NCBI RefSeq assembly: GCF_900115125.1
Contig: NZ_FOVJ01000003.1
Coordinates: forward strand, 124,001 to 188,000
Direction: 5' to 3'
From: Nitrosospira briensis
GTDB taxonomy: Bacteria > Pseudomonadota > Gammaproteobacteria > Burkholderiales > Nitrosomonadaceae
Length of the DNA stretch: 64,000 nt
Under the pieces are notes generated by a model that saw only the letters and a program-made list of their open reading frames with translations, ran no database searches and had not been told where the DNA came from. Shown here piece after piece: positions 7,798 to 19,472 of this stretch. Position 1 is the stretch's first letter; the number at the start of each line of letters is the position of its first letter. A program made the translations under genes and the position numbers.

Positions 7798-8820
7798 ATG
7801 CAAGCGCATGAATCCGGGTACAAGAAAAACCGTGTCGCGCCCGTTCCCGCTTGGGTTTCCTTGCCGAGCCGCGTGCTCCTGCAGCGGTTTTCTCCTGGGG
7901 GATTACACAGCCGCTTATCCATACTGATCTATCATCGGGTGCTGCCTCAACCCGACCCCTTGTTCCCCGGTGAAGGTGACGCGGAGAGCTTCGACCGGCA
8001 TATGGGGCAGCTTGCAGCCTGCTTCCGGATAATATCGCTGCGTGATGCCATTCGGGGTCTGCGGAACGGGAAATTGCCTCCCCGTGCAGCCTGTATTACT
8101 TTTGACGACGGTTATGCAGACAATGCAGAAGTCGCGTTGCCTATCCTGCAAAAACACGGGCTCCCCGCCACTTTTTTTGTGGCAACCAGCTTCCTTGACG
8201 GTGGGAGGATGTTTAACGACACGGTGATAGAATTGATTCGCCATGCTCCGGGAAACACGCTTGACCTTGACAGTTTAGGCCTGGGAAGATTTCCGGTGGA
8301 AACGATGACTCAACGCCGTCAAGCAATAGATCAGTTGTTAGGCAAGCTCAAGTATTTGCCCATCGAGCGACGGCAATCGACAGTGGATGCGATGAGCGCC
8401 CTCATCCCCGTCATCCCGGCGTCCAATCTCATGATGACTTCGGGTCAGATCAGGACTTTGCATGGATCAGGGATGGAAATTGGCGGGCATACGGCCAGCC
8501 ATCCCATCCTGTCGCAAATGGAAAATAGCGCAGCCCGCGCCGACATTGCTAGCGGCAAGGAAATACTTGAAGGTATAATCGGTGAGCGGCTTCGATTTTT
8601 CGCTTATCCAAACGGTAAGCCGGGGCAAGACTATTTGCCGGAACATGTCAGGATGGTAAAGAGTCTCGGGTTCGATGCCGCAGTCTCTACTGCTCATGGC
8701 GCCGCCAGAGCAGACAGTGATTTATTCCAGTTGCCGCGATTTACCCCGTGGGATCGGGGAACGTTGCGTTTCACCCTCCGGATGGCCCGGAACATGCTGA
8801 GGACAGTAGAAACTGTTTGA
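7798..8820 (+). CDS. Polysaccharide deacetylase (NodB/CE4 fold)
   Basis: This 340-residue protein carries CE4 motifs in order: ILIYHRVL, the TFDDGYADN motif 1 (catalytic base and metal Asp) near residue 101, the GGHTASHPILSQ motif 2 (HxxxH-type metal ligands) and FFAYPNGKPG motif 3. It would remove N- or O-acetyl groups from a polysaccharide. It is distinct from the shorter XrtA-type deacetylase at 59.6 kb and resembles the stand-alone deacetylases of EPS clusters. No signal peptide or membrane helix is clear at the N-terminus. It follows the O-ligase gene by 79 bp on the same strand. The start lacks a strong ribosome-binding site, so a downstream start is possible. Confidence 0.85.
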   Translation: MQAHESGYKKNRVAPVPAWVSLPSRVLLQRFSPGGLHSRLSILIYHRVLPQPDPLFPGEGDAESFDRHMGQLAACFRIISLRDAIRGLRNGKLPPRAACITFDDGYADNAEVALPILQKHGLPATFFVATSFLDGGRMFNDTVIELIRHAPGNTLDLDSLGLGRFPVETMTQRRQAIDQLLGKLKYLPIERRQSTVDAMSALIPVIPASNLMMTSGQIRTLHGSGMEIGGHTASHPILSQMENSAARADIASGKEILEGIIGERLRFFAYPNGKPGQDYLPEHVRMVKSLGFDAAVSTAHGAARADSDLFQLPRFTPWDRGTLRFTLRMARNMLRTVETV

Positions 8821-8900
8821 TAGCTTATTCACGTGACCAGCGGCCGGACTTCAAGGTGCGCGGCATTACCAATCTTGACGAAACCGCACTTTTTCAACTT

Positions 8901-9371
8901 ATGGAAAGACCAATTACCAGCTTTGAACTCGACGGCGGCGGAGAACCGGTAGCAATTCTCAGTTGCGGGCATGCGCAGCACGTCCGGCATAACCCTCCAT
9001 TTATCAACCGCCCATGGGTTATCTCCGAGCAAGGGCGTGAGAGCATGCTGGGAAAAATGCTCAACTGCGTTCGATGCGATAAATTCGAACTGCCCGATAA
9101 CTTTATTCCATATAAAAGAACACCCGTTTTTACTGAGGAATCGGTGCCGGGCGGACTGCGGAAAGACCATTCCACAAAAACAGGTATATGGGGAAAGATC
9201 GTCGTGGCGGAAGGAAAACTTCGCTACCGCGTACCCTCTCTGGACGCAGACATGGAATTGTCGAAGGACAGGAGTGGAACCGTTATCCCCGACGTTTTGC
9301 ATAATGTGGAGCCACTCGGCCCGACGCAGTTCTTCGTTGAATTTTACCGGTCGCCGGACGAGGATGCCTAG
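8901..9371 (+). CDS. DUF3565-DUF1971 fusion protein (zinc-site plus TehB-N-like cupin)
   Basis: The start MERPITSFELDG at 8901 matches the usual DUF3565 beginning; a longer frame from 8748 would overlap the deacetylase. Residues 1-55 form a DUF3565-type domain with CGHAQHVRHNPPFINRPW and LNCVRCD, a likely Cys/His metal site. Residues about 57-156 form a DUF1971 cupin (LPDNFIPYKRTPVFTE, DHSTKTGIWGKI, FFVEFYR), the domain found in front of TehB tellurite-resistance methyltransferases and in YeaR-like proteins. The function is not established; a stress or metal response is possible. It lies 80 bp after the deacetylase. No strong Shine-Dalgarno is visible. Confidence 0.8.
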   Translation: MERPITSFELDGGGEPVAILSCGHAQHVRHNPPFINRPWVISEQGRESMLGKMLNCVRCDKFELPDNFIPYKRTPVFTEESVPGGLRKDHSTKTGIWGKIVVAEGKLRYRVPSLDADMELSKDRSGTVIPDVLHNVEPLGPTQFFVEFYRSPDEDA

Positions 9372-9535
9372 GGAAGTCAAGGAAGAATCTGCATGGTTTT
9401 ATCCGGCGTTTTGGACGGTTTTCTAAAATGGGTATAGAAGATTTAGAGGTTACACCGGCGGTTGCCGAGGCGCGGGTTAGCCGCGACCCTCATCCCATTT
9501 TCGCCCCCTGGCGGTGTGCAAAAGCGCGCAGGTAT

Positions 9536-10483
9536 TCAAAAAAGACAGGGATTCTGCGGCAGGACTACAGCATCGGCCCAGTCTGGATCCGTCATCATCA
9601 TGATATATATTTCGGCTTCAGTGGGCGGAGGCACAACCGATGTCGCGATTGCAACAGCCCGGCCGGGGTTTTGACTTGAGCCGATAATCGGCGTGTAACC
9701 TTCCACCGGGAGAAAGAAGGCGTGGAATGACTTGTCCCAGTCTGAAAGCCCCTGGGAAGTCAATCCGCAATTGAGCGGATGCCTTGCCTGTAATGGATCA
9801 AGGGTAGGGGCTTGCTCCGAGTCGGCGTAATCCACCTTCCCGTCGAGTTCGCCACGCAGAAAAGAATTTTCATGCGTCCACCAGAAAGACCCTGCGTGTT
9901 CTCCATCCAGAAAGGAGACAATTCCGAGGCCATTGCCGCTTCCCGCCCAGTTGACAGCGTTTACCAGATGTCCCAGCGCGCCATCCCAGCAATCCGGTGA
10001 GATCATGGCAGGAATGCATTTGCCCCCGCCATCCGGCGCACCGGAATCGTCAGGAATGTTTCCCGTATCCCCGCGGATTGCATGGAAGTCAGAATCGGCA
10101 CCGGTAATGAAGGTTCGGTCTCCGCGAGCAGCTTCTATCGCTGCTCTGTTATTCAGAATGCCGCGGTAATCCGGCACCGCAAGTGGGCCGTTGGGCGGTC
10201 CGGTAAGAAAAGCTTCTCCACTTTCAATTACCAGAACGTCGAACCGCGCAAGATCCGGCATGGCGCTGCCGGCATCCCAGAACGTCAAGTTCCAGCGCGT
10301 CCCCTTGCTCCGGGGAAGAGTATGAACGATCCGGGACAGCCAGGAGGTATCCTGTCGATACCTGGAGTCCGGATGCGCATAGGTATACCACAAGACGCCG
10401 ATTGAAGCTCCCTGCGTCAATGAGGTAAAGCTCAAGCTCGCGACGAGCGCCGCGAACAGCATCCATGGGTAAACATTTTTCAT
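9536..10483 (-). CDS. Exported protein of unknown function
   Basis: The start at 10483 is chosen because GGAGGGA lies 5 nt upstream; an upstream ATG at 10549 has no such site. The 315-residue product has a classic Sec signal peptide (MKNVYPWMLFAALVASLSFT..., cleavage likely after TQGA). The mature part has a Rossmann-like opening (SIGVLWYTYAHPDSRY), FDVLVIESGEAF and ITGADSDFHAIRGDTG, with several Trp/Asp/Gly-rich segments. I do not recognise the family. No C-terminal PEP-CTERM, lipobox or anchor is present, so the protein is probably periplasmic or secreted. It diverges from the ATP synthase operon and converges on the DUF1971 gene. Confidence 0.75.
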   Translation of the reverse strand: MKNVYPWMLFAALVASLSFTSLTQGASIGVLWYTYAHPDSRYRQDTSWLSRIVHTLPRSKGTRWNLTFWDAGSAMPDLARFDVLVIESGEAFLTGPPNGPLAVPDYRGILNNRAAIEAARGDRTFITGADSDFHAIRGDTGNIPDDSGAPDGGGKCIPAMISPDCWDGALGHLVNAVNWAGSGNGLGIVSFLDGEHAGSFWWTHENSFLRGELDGKVDYADSEQAPTLDPLQARHPLNCGLTSQGLSDWDKSFHAFFLPVEGYTPIIGSSQNPGRAVAIATSVVPPPTEAEIYIMMMTDPDWADAVVLPQNPCLF

Positions 10484-10821
10484 CCTGATCCCTCCATTGA
10501 TGAACAGGATAACGTGTAATAACAGTATCTGATTCAAGAAAGATTTCAAGAAAATACAAATCAGGTAATTGCTGGCTTTCCAGAGTTTGGGCCTGATTTC
10601 TCACCATGAGAGTGGACTTTCCATTGACTGGAGCGCTCAAGCAGATTAGAATCCGCGTGGTTTGAAATCAGCCAAAGACCTGTTTTACATATCGGGTATA
10701 AAAAGAAAAAGAAGAACCCGAAGAGGACGAAGGTTGGAGACGAAAATCAGGTCTTCCGAGAACAGAATTGCAACCCGCCGAATGTCACACGAAGCAGTTG
10801 CGTTCTGACGCACCAAAAAAT
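10484..10821. other. 338 bp divergent control region before atpI
   Basis: No gene is seen. The stretch carries a good sigma70 promoter for the atp operon (10624-10652). In the other direction only a weak AT-rich promoter-like segment lies upstream of the exported-protein gene. Confidence 0.5.
10624..10652 (+). promoter_or_regulatory. sigma70-type promoter of the ATP synthase operon
   Basis: TTGACT (10624-10629) and TAGAAT (10647-10652) each match the consensus in five of six positions, with an ideal 17 bp spacer. Transcription would start about 165 bp before atpI. Confidence 0.55.
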
Positions 10822-11211
10822 ATGCCTTTGATACGAAACAAGCCAGTTCGCGTCGTCGTGCGTTGGCAATTGATCGTCACTGTGGGGGTGGCATTGACCC
10901 TCGGCGCGTGGTGGGGGTTTCACGGCGCAGCTTCGGCATTACTGGGAGGCGTGGTGAGCATTATCTCCGCTGCCGCTTTCTCGGCGATCATATCCCGGTA
11001 CCAGGGCGCTACAGCAGGCGGCGTATTGGTTACGGCGCTGAAAGCGGAAGCAGTAAAAATCATCGTTATGGTGATCCTGCTGTGGCTTGTGCTGACACTT
11101 TACAAAGACGTTGTCGCAATAGGATTTATTGGCACATTCGCACTTACGGTCCTGATTTTCGGGATGGCGTTGTTTGTAACGGATGAGCCAAGGGCTGAAC
11201 GAATAAAATAG
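10822..11211 (+). CDS. atpI: ATP synthase subunit I
   Basis: AtpI is a small membrane protein at the head of many atp operons and is thought to help assemble the c-ring. The 129-residue product (start MPLIRNKPVRVVVRWQL) has four hydrophobic segments and a Gly/Ala-rich helix hairpin (GAWWGFHGAASALLGG). An in-frame ATG at 10768 would add 18 residues of poor quality and is disfavoured, although neither start has a clear ribosome-binding site. It is followed by atpB after 15 bp. Confidence 0.8.
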   Translation: MPLIRNKPVRVVVRWQLIVTVGVALTLGAWWGFHGAASALLGGVVSIISAAAFSAIISRYQGATAGGVLVTALKAEAVKIIVMVILLWLVLTLYKDVVAIGFIGTFALTVLIFGMALFVTDEPRAERIK

Positions 11212-11223
11212 TTGAACAGGTAA

Positions 11224-12033
<810 letters not shown>

Positions 12034-12073
12034 TTCAACGCCATCTGCTTATCAAATCACTATCACTATTTAA

Positions 12074-12370
<297 letters not shown>

Positions 12371-12407
12371 TAATGCCCGCTCTCGGTGCCATAATCAGAG
12401 GCAAGCC

Positions 12408-12878
12408 ATGAACATAAACTTCACGCTTATTTCTCAGGCGATGGCGTTCGCCATATTTATCTGGTTCACAGTCAAATTCGTTTGGCCACCCCTGATGCGC
12501 GCCATTGAAAACCGGCAGAAAACCATTGCTGAGGGACTGGCTGCCGGTGAACGGGGAAAGCGCGAACTGGAGTTGGCCAGCCATCGGTCCGCCGATGCAG
12601 TGAGAGAGGCCAAGGAGCGCGCAACCGATATCATTGCTCAGGCAGAAAGACGTGCGGCGGAGATCGTCGAGGAAGCGAAGGTAGCTGCGAAAGATGAAGG
12701 CAGCCGCATTCTCGTTGGTGCCAAGGCGGAGGTCGAGCAGGAGGTATTTCGCGCAAGGGAGACATTGCGACAGCACGTCGCAGATCTGGCGTTGGCAGGT
12801 GCCACAAAAATTCTGCGTCGCGAAGTGGATGCCAAAGCGCACGCCGATCTGCTTGCGTCTATCAAATCGGAGCTCTAA
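12408..12878 (+). CDS. atpF: F1Fo ATP synthase subunit b
   Basis: The start [17 protein letters not shown] at 12408 gives the usual 156 residues; an upstream in-frame start would overlap atpE without reason. Residues 5-26 are a membrane anchor ([16 protein letters not shown]), and the rest is a long charged amphipathic coiled coil ([20 protein letters not shown] and onward) that dimerises as the peripheral stator stalk and binds delta. It lies between atpE and atpH with 3 bp to atpH. Confidence 0.96.
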   Translation: MNINFTLISQAMAFAIFIWFTVKFVWPPLMRAIENRQKTIAEGLAAGERGKRELELASHRSADAVREAKERATDIIAQAERRAAEIVEEAKVAAKDEGSRILVGAKAEVEQEVFRARETLRQHVADLALAGATKILRREVDAKAHADLLASIKSEL

Positions 12879-12881
12879 GCG

Positions 12882-13418
12882 ATGGCTGAAACCCGCACCA
12901 TCGCCCGTCCTTATGCGGAGGCCGTTTTCAAGCTGGCAAAAGCTAAAGACGAACTGCCGGCCTGGTCCGGAATGTTGCAACTCGCCGCCGCGATAGCGGC
13001 GGATGAACGCATTCGCGCACTCATCGGTAATCCGAACGTTCCCGCGAGGCGACTAGGCGAACTGCTTCTCGACTTATGCGGGGACAAGCTCACCGGTGAA
13101 GGCCGGAATTTTATTGTACTGCTGGCGGAGAATGGCAGAATTGAAATATTGCCCGAAGTGAGCGAATTGTTCGAGCAACTCAAGATTCGTCAGGAAGGGG
13201 TGTTGGACGCTAAAATTACTTCAGCGTTTGCCATGAGTGATACTCAATTAAGAGATCTTGTGGCTGACCTCGAGGTCAAGTTCAAGCGCAAAATAGAAGC
13301 CAAAGTAAGCATCGATCCGGAATTGATAGGCGGAGTGAAAGTCGAGATCGGCGACGAAGTGCTCGATGCCTCCGTGCGGGGTAAACTGGAAGCCATGGCT
13401 GTTGCACTTAAAAGCTAG
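12882..13418 (+). CDS. atpH: F1Fo ATP synthase subunit delta
   Basis: The delta subunit connects subunit b to the top of the alpha3beta3 head. The 178-residue protein has the family N-terminal six-helix domain (TIARPYAEAVFKLAK) and the conserved C-terminal segment (DPELIGGVKVEIGDEVLDAS, residues about 144-163, followed by VRGKLEAM). Its length is normal and it overlaps nothing. It sits 3 bp after atpF and 11 bp before atpA. Confidence 0.96.
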   Translation: MAETRTIARPYAEAVFKLAKAKDELPAWSGMLQLAAAIAADERIRALIGNPNVPARRLGELLLDLCGDKLTGEGRNFIVLLAENGRIEILPEVSELFEQLKIRQEGVLDAKITSAFAMSDTQLRDLVADLEVKFKRKIEAKVSIDPELIGGVKVEIGDEVLDASVRGKLEAMAVALKS

Positions 13419-13429
13419 GAGTAAATTAA

Positions 13430-14971
13430 ATGCATTTGAATCCATCCGAAATCAGTGAACTGATTAAAAGCAGAATCGAAGGACTGGCCGCTTCTGCGGA
13501 AGTCCGCACCCAAGGCACTATTGTTTCAGTGACCGACGGTATCGTGCGCATCCATGGTCTTTCCGACGTAATGCAGGGCGAGATGCTTGAATTTCCCGGC
13601 AATACTTTCGGTTTGGCGCTCAACCTTGAGCGTGACTCCGTCGGTGCGGTGATTATGGGTGAATACGAGCACATCACCGAGGGCGATACCGTCAAGTGTA
13701 CGGGACGTATCCTTGAAGTACCGGTAGGTGAAGAACTGATAGGCCGGGTAGTGAACGCGCTGGGACAGCCGATAGATGGCAAAGGTCCCATTAACACGAC
13801 GCGTTCCGAGCCCATCGAAAAAATTGCACCGGGGGTCATATGGCGTCAATCAGTGAACCAGCCCGTGCAGACCGGGCTTAAATCCATTGATGCGATGGTC
13901 CCCATCGGGCGCGGCCAGCGAGAGTTGATTATCGGTGATCGGCAGACGGGCAAGACGGCCGTTGCGATCGATGCGATTATCAATCAGCGGGGTGAAAATA
14001 TGACTTGCATCTACGTCGCGATCGGACAGAAAGCTTCGTCCATCAACAACGTGGTTCGCAAGCTGGAAGAACACGGAGCGATGGAATATACCATCGTGGT
14101 CGCGGCTACCGCGTCGGAGTCCGCGGCATTGCAATTCATTGCGCCTTACTCGGGTTGCACGATGGGAGAGTACTTCCGGGACACCGGTAGAGATGCGCTC
14201 ATCATTTATGACGATTTAACCAAGCAAGCATGGGCTTACCGGCAAATATCGCTGTTATTGCGGCGTCCGCCGGGACGGGAGGCTTATCCGGGTGACGTGT
14301 TTTACCTGCACTCGCGCCTGCTGGAACGCGCCGCCCGGGTTAGCGCGGCTTACGTCGAAAATGCCACCAATGGGGCGGTTAAAGGAAAGACCGGTTCCCT
14401 AACGGCGCTTCCGGTGATCGAGACCCAGGCGGGCGACGTGACAGCTTTCGTACCCACCAACGTTATCTCGATTACCGACGGTCAGATTTTTCTGGAAAGC
14501 GATTTGTTCAATGCCGGTATTCGTCCAGCCATCAACGCCGGGGTTTCAGTGTCGCGAGTAGGTGGCGCGGCGCAGACAAAGGTGATCAAGAAGCTGGGCG
14601 GTGGTGTACGCCTCGCATTGGCGCAATACCGGGAACTGGCTGCGTTTGCGCAGTTCGCTTCTGATCTCGACGAGGCGACTCGCAAACAGTTGGAGCGCGG
14701 CAAGATGGTGACGGAACTGATGAAGCAGCCGCAATATGGCACCTTGAGCGTATCCGAAATGGCAATTACGTTATATGCGGTCAACAAGGGATATCTGGAT
14801 GACGTCGAGGTAAAGCGCGCGCTCGCGTTCGAGTCGGCGCTTAAAGGCTATATACGCAGTAAGTACGGCGCCATTATGGACAAAATAGAAAGCACCAAAG
14901 ATCTCGATGCCGAGACCGAGAAAGATCTCGACGCCGCGATTCAGGACTTCAAGAAGAACGGAACATACTAA
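13430..14971 (+). CDS. atpA: F1Fo ATP synthase subunit alpha
   Basis: This 513-residue protein has the alpha-subunit P-loop [13 protein letters not shown] at about residues 169-181, the [14 protein letters not shown] segment, and the [22 protein letters not shown] signature region. It provides the non-catalytic nucleotide sites and the arginine finger (near [10 protein letters not shown]) to beta. The N-terminal beta-barrel and the C-terminal helical domain are complete. AGGAG lies 8 nt upstream of the ATG. Confidence 0.98.
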   Translation: MHLNPSEISELIKSRIEGLAASAEVRTQGTIVSVTDGIVRIHGLSDVMQGEMLEFPGNTFGLALNLERDSVGAVIMGEYEHITEGDTVKCTGRILEVPVGEELIGRVVNALGQPIDGKGPINTTRSEPIEKIAPGVIWRQSVNQPVQTGLKSIDAMVPIGRGQRELIIGDRQTGKTAVAIDAIINQRGENMTCIYVAIGQKASSINNVVRKLEEHGAMEYTIVVAATASESAALQFIAPYSGCTMGEYFRDTGRDALIIYDDLTKQAWAYRQISLLLRRPPGREAYPGDVFYLHSRLLERAARVSAAYVENATNGAVKGKTGSLTALPVIETQAGDVTAFVPTNVISITDGQIFLESDLFNAGIRPAINAGVSVSRVGGAAQTKVIKKLGGGVRLALAQYRELAAFAQFASDLDEATRKQLERGKMVTELMKQPQYGTLSVSEMAITLYAVNKGYLDDVEVKRALAFESALKGYIRSKYGAIMDKIESTKDLDAETEKDLDAAIQDFKKNGTY

Positions 14972-14974
14972 GCG

Positions 14975-15856
14975 ATGGCCGGCAGCAGGGAAATACGGAA
15001 CAAGATCAAGAGCGTAAAAAATACGCAGAAGATCACGCGTGCCATGGAAATGGTGGCGGCTTCCAAAATGCGGAAGGCGCAAGAGCGCATGAAAAAAGCG
15101 CGCCCGTACGGAGACAAGATTCGTAACGTCGCCGCGCACATGAGCCGGGCCTATACCGAGTATCGTCACCCGTTTCTGATAGATCGGGATTCTGTGAAGC
15201 GAATCGGTATTGTCGTGGTGACCTCCGACAAGGGCTTGTGCGGCGGGCTCAACACGAATGTGTTGCGCATGGCGATAAGCAAGATGAAAGCCTGGGAAGC
15301 GGAAGGCGAACAGATCGAGGCGTGCTGTATCGGCAACAAGGGGTTCGGGTTCATGAACCGCCTGGGCGCAAATGTCATCTCGCACGTGGTAAGTCTGGGC
15401 GACACGCCGGATCTGGAGAGATTGATCGGGGCGGTAAAAATCCTGCTCGATGGATATACCGAGGACCGTTTCGATCGCGTCTATATTTTTTATACCCGCT
15501 TCATCAATACGATGAAACAGGAGCCGGTGATGGAGCAGTTGCTCCCGCTTTCGGACGAGCGCCTGAAGGCGGGGGATGGTCCTACCGGACAGCGCGGCGT
15601 ATGGGATTACATCTACGAACCTGAAGCCAAACCCGTGATAGACGACATCATGGTGCGATATGTCGAAGCGCTGATTTACCAGGCTCTGACGGAAAACATG
15701 GCGTCCGAACAATCGGCGCGGATGGTGGCAATGAAGGCCGCCTCCGATAATGCCGGAAATGTGATCAACGAGTTGACGCTGATTTACAACAAGTCGCGTC
15801 AGGCCGCCATTACCAAGGAATTGTCGGAAATTGTCGGGGGCGCGGCCGCAGTTTAA
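14975..15856 (+). CDS. atpG: F1Fo ATP synthase subunit gamma
   Basis: Gamma is the central rotor shaft. The 293-residue protein has the conserved N-terminal helix ([20 protein letters not shown] and [12 protein letters not shown]), the Rossmann-like middle ([16 protein letters not shown]) and the C-terminal helix with the [20 protein letters not shown] segment that enters the head. Its length is normal. It begins 3 bp after atpA, consistent with translational coupling. Confidence 0.97.
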   Translation: MAGSREIRNKIKSVKNTQKITRAMEMVAASKMRKAQERMKKARPYGDKIRNVAAHMSRAYTEYRHPFLIDRDSVKRIGIVVVTSDKGLCGGLNTNVLRMAISKMKAWEAEGEQIEACCIGNKGFGFMNRLGANVISHVVSLGDTPDLERLIGAVKILLDGYTEDRFDRVYIFYTRFINTMKQEPVMEQLLPLSDERLKAGDGPTGQRGVWDYIYEPEAKPVIDDIMVRYVEALIYQALTENMASEQSARMVAMKAASDNAGNVINELTLIYNKSRQAAITKELSEIVGGAAAV

Positions 15857-17266
<1,410 letters not shown>

Positions 17267-17328
17267 GTTATTTTATTGAAACTGGCGGCCGTGTGATGCA
17301 ATTGAATCAAAGATGAGTGGGAGCTAAG

Positions 17329-17748
17329 ATGGGTGTATTTCACGTGGATATTGTCAGCGCAGAGGAATCGATTTATTCCGGGCCTGCGGAGTTTCTGGTA
17401 GCGCCGGCGGAGGCGGGAGAAGTGGGAGTTTATCCGCAGCACACGCCGATGCTCACCCGCATCAAGCCTGGATCCGTGCGCATCAAGGCGCCGCTTCAAG
17501 AAGAAGAACTGGTCTATGTTTCGGGCGGCATACTCGAAATTCAGCCGGATGTGGTAACGATTCTTGCCGACACCGCCGTGCGAGGGGCCAACCTTGACGA
17601 ATTGAAAGCGATTGAAGCCAAGAAACGTGCCGAAGAAGCAATGAAAGACCGATCCTCTGCGATGGACTATGCACGCGCACAGGCCGAACTCGCCGAAGCC
17701 ATCGCGCAATTGTCGGCAATCCAGAAACTGCGGAAACGCGGGCACTGA
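17329..17748 (+). CDS. atpC: F1Fo ATP synthase subunit epsilon
   Basis: Epsilon regulates rotation and contacts gamma and the c-ring. The start at 17329 ([18 protein letters not shown]) follows GGGAG, and gives the usual 139 residues; an upstream in-frame start would add four residues. The N-terminal beta-sandwich has [19 protein letters not shown], and the C-terminal two-helix inhibitory domain ([14 protein letters not shown]) is complete. This is the last gene of the operon and is followed by a terminator. Confidence 0.96.
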   Translation: MGVFHVDIVSAEESIYSGPAEFLVAPAEAGEVGVYPQHTPMLTRIKPGSVRIKAPLQEEELVYVSGGILEIQPDVVTILADTAVRGANLDELKAIEAKKRAEEAMKDRSSAMDYARAQAELAEAIAQLSAIQKLRKRGH

Positions 17749-17770
17749 CAGCCGGCGATCGGATTCGGCA

Positions 17771-17795
17771 GGGCGGCAATAGCCGCCCTTTTTTA
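17771..17795 (+). terminator. Rho-independent terminator of the atp operon
   Basis: GGGCGGC and GCCGCCC pair around an AATA loop, followed at once by TTTTTTATTT. It lies 22 bp after atpC. Confidence 0.85.
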
Positions 17796-17920
17796 TTTCT
17801 CGAAAACCTCTCAAAGCCCCTGTAGCGAACCCACCGCAAAGGGGAAGGTCAAGTGATGCAGAAGTCTTTGCACTTATAGCGCAGAACCGTGAAATGGGCG
17901 GTTAAGTGCCGGATTTAGGA

Positions 17921-19000
17921 TTATGTGTGTATGGGCCCAATATTGGATGAACGGTTGCGCCACCGTTTACTTAGTTCGCCCATAAACTCGGTAGCGGCGA
18001 TCGCCAATCCACGTGGGCTCCGCAGATTACAGGCCAGCACACCGACCCTTTCCCTCCGGTGCGTCATCCATGAACGCTTGTAATTGTCATCCCCCGTCAA
18101 ATAATCGATTTCAATGACGCGATCTTTTTCAAGACTGTATTTAATCATATGAGCAGAAAGTATCGTTCCGGCAGACCACTTGGAATATTCCTCGTCGTAG
18201 GCAAGCTTGAAGATATAAGCGCGGCCATTCACAGTGAACCAAAATTGCACCGCTATCGGTACATCATCTACCCACGCAATTCCTAAACGAAGCCACCCGT
18301 TTTCAGCGCAGATCTTTGCCCAATCCGTGACAAAATCCGGATATGGCTCAGGCTTCTTCCAGCTTTTGGAATAAATATTGTGATAAATTTCCATGGCCAT
18401 TGCGGTATCCGAGAGATCGGTAATGATTTGTAAGCGAGCACTCTGTTTTTTCTCGAATTTGATCGATTTGCGGACCCAGGTGTTATACATCTGGCGGGGT
18501 CGTTGAGACATGTATTCTTCGAACGTTAATCCGGCGCACGGCAGATACCAATTTCCAAAACAGAAGTATTTCCTGGTGTACCATCCGTAGTCAGAGAAAG
18601 CCCGGCGTAAGCTAATTCCATCGAAAGCCTCCTGATCCAGGGGCGAGAAATTTATAACAGCACAACCGGGTTTTGATCGCGCTAATTGATGAACAAGCTG
18701 GCTGAGTGCGGTGTTCTTATTCCGAGCCGAACTGATCATCGGAGAATATAGCGAGGCATAGTAGTTAGTGAGGGCCATGCGTCGATGAGGCGCTCTGCGC
18801 TCGCTATATAACAGCATGACGCTTTCACCATCGGTCCGAGACTCGGGAACAAAAAATGTCCAGTCAGTTTCTGCAATATTCTTGAGAAAATGCAAGATCC
18901 ATGCGCTGGATGAAAACGGGTTCTGATTTCCAGCGGTATCAAATAAATCGGTCCGTTCGCGCACAAACGTAACCATTTCTTCGCGGTTTAAAGAAAGCAT
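17921..19000 (-). CDS. FemAB/GNAT-like acyltransferase
   Basis: This 359-residue protein has the C-terminal GNAT-like half of the BcsL/Acetyltransf_6 type: LGIAWVDDVPIAVQFWF, AYIFKLAYDEEYSKWSAGTIL and IDYLTGDDNYKRSWM. The N-terminal half is a diverged GNAT repeat, as in FemAB-type proteins. Such enzymes transfer an aminoacyl or acyl group to a peptidoglycan or polysaccharide amine. It converges on the atp operon and diverges from glmU. The substrate is unknown. An alternative start 8 codons downstream is possible, since no ribosome-binding site is obvious. Confidence 0.75.
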   Translation of the reverse strand: MLSLNREEMVTFVRERTDLFDTAGNQNPFSSSAWILHFLKNIAETDWTFFVPESRTDGESVMLLYSERRAPHRRMALTNYYASLYSPMISSARNKNTALSQLVHQLARSKPGCAVINFSPLDQEAFDGISLRRAFSDYGWYTRKYFCFGNWYLPCAGLTFEEYMSQRPRQMYNTWVRKSIKFEKKQSARLQIITDLSDTAMAMEIYHNIYSKSWKKPEPYPDFVTDWAKICAENGWLRLGIAWVDDVPIAVQFWFTVNGRAYIFKLAYDEEYSKWSAGTILSAHMIKYSLEKDRVIEIDYLTGDDNYKRSWMTHRRERVGVLACNLRSPRGLAIAATEFMGELSKRWRNRSSNIGPIHT

Positions 19001-19472
19001 TTTTGTAGGAGCAGAATTAGGGAGTAAAAAGGGATTGAATCCGTGCGTTCAGCAATGACGAAAGCCAGTGCCGCATCGTACTCGTTTGAACGTTATTTCC
19101 TATTGGACTGAAGTACACCCCTGAGCATGAAGACCTGGTGGCGTCTTAACGTTTCTGATTTGCTTCCCTGCGGATGCATCGCGACCGACTTGCTTACGGG
19201 TGGTACGGTTGGGGCAAGTTGATAAACTCCCTTCAGGACACTTCGGGGCTGTTGTGCCCGATAGAACGTGGGCAAGTTCTTCGGTTTAGCGTCGCAATGT
19301 GATAAATTACCCTCCATCTCAATTTCCTGGCGTGAGTCTTCATCAGTTGGTAATTGCGTGGACCAACGGACAATGTCCCGCGACGGCAGCGCTCACGTAG
19401 CAATAAGTGCAATAACGATACGTATATCTGCTGCCTTCGTCCGGGCTCGCCATTCTTTACTATCTTTCATTG
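19001..19472. other. 472 bp intergenic region between the FemAB-like gene and glmU
   Basis: No credible gene is seen. It contains TGGTACGGTTGGGGCA at 19201-19216, a weak sigma54-like pattern (-24 TGGTACG, -12 GC), and no clear sigma70 promoter for glmU. Confidence 0.35.

Noticed and set aside
9428-9560. Hidden PEP-CTERM tail of the exported protein in another frame
   Set aside because: A VPAAESLSFL-like string is readable after the stop, but no hydrophobic helix or basic end follows, so it is not a credible sorting signal.
9428-9679. 83-codon frame just after the DUF1971 gene
   Set aside because: It overlaps the 3' end of the exported-protein gene on the other strand, and its composition is not protein-like.
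14771-15712. 313-codon minus-strand frame opposite atpG
   Set aside because: It lies antisense to conserved ATP synthase genes, with no ribosome-binding site or recognisable domain.
19201-19216. sigma54-like TGGTACG...GGGC upstream of glmU
   Set aside because: The -12 TT is missing and the site is 250 bp from glmU, a housekeeping gene, so it is probably chance.
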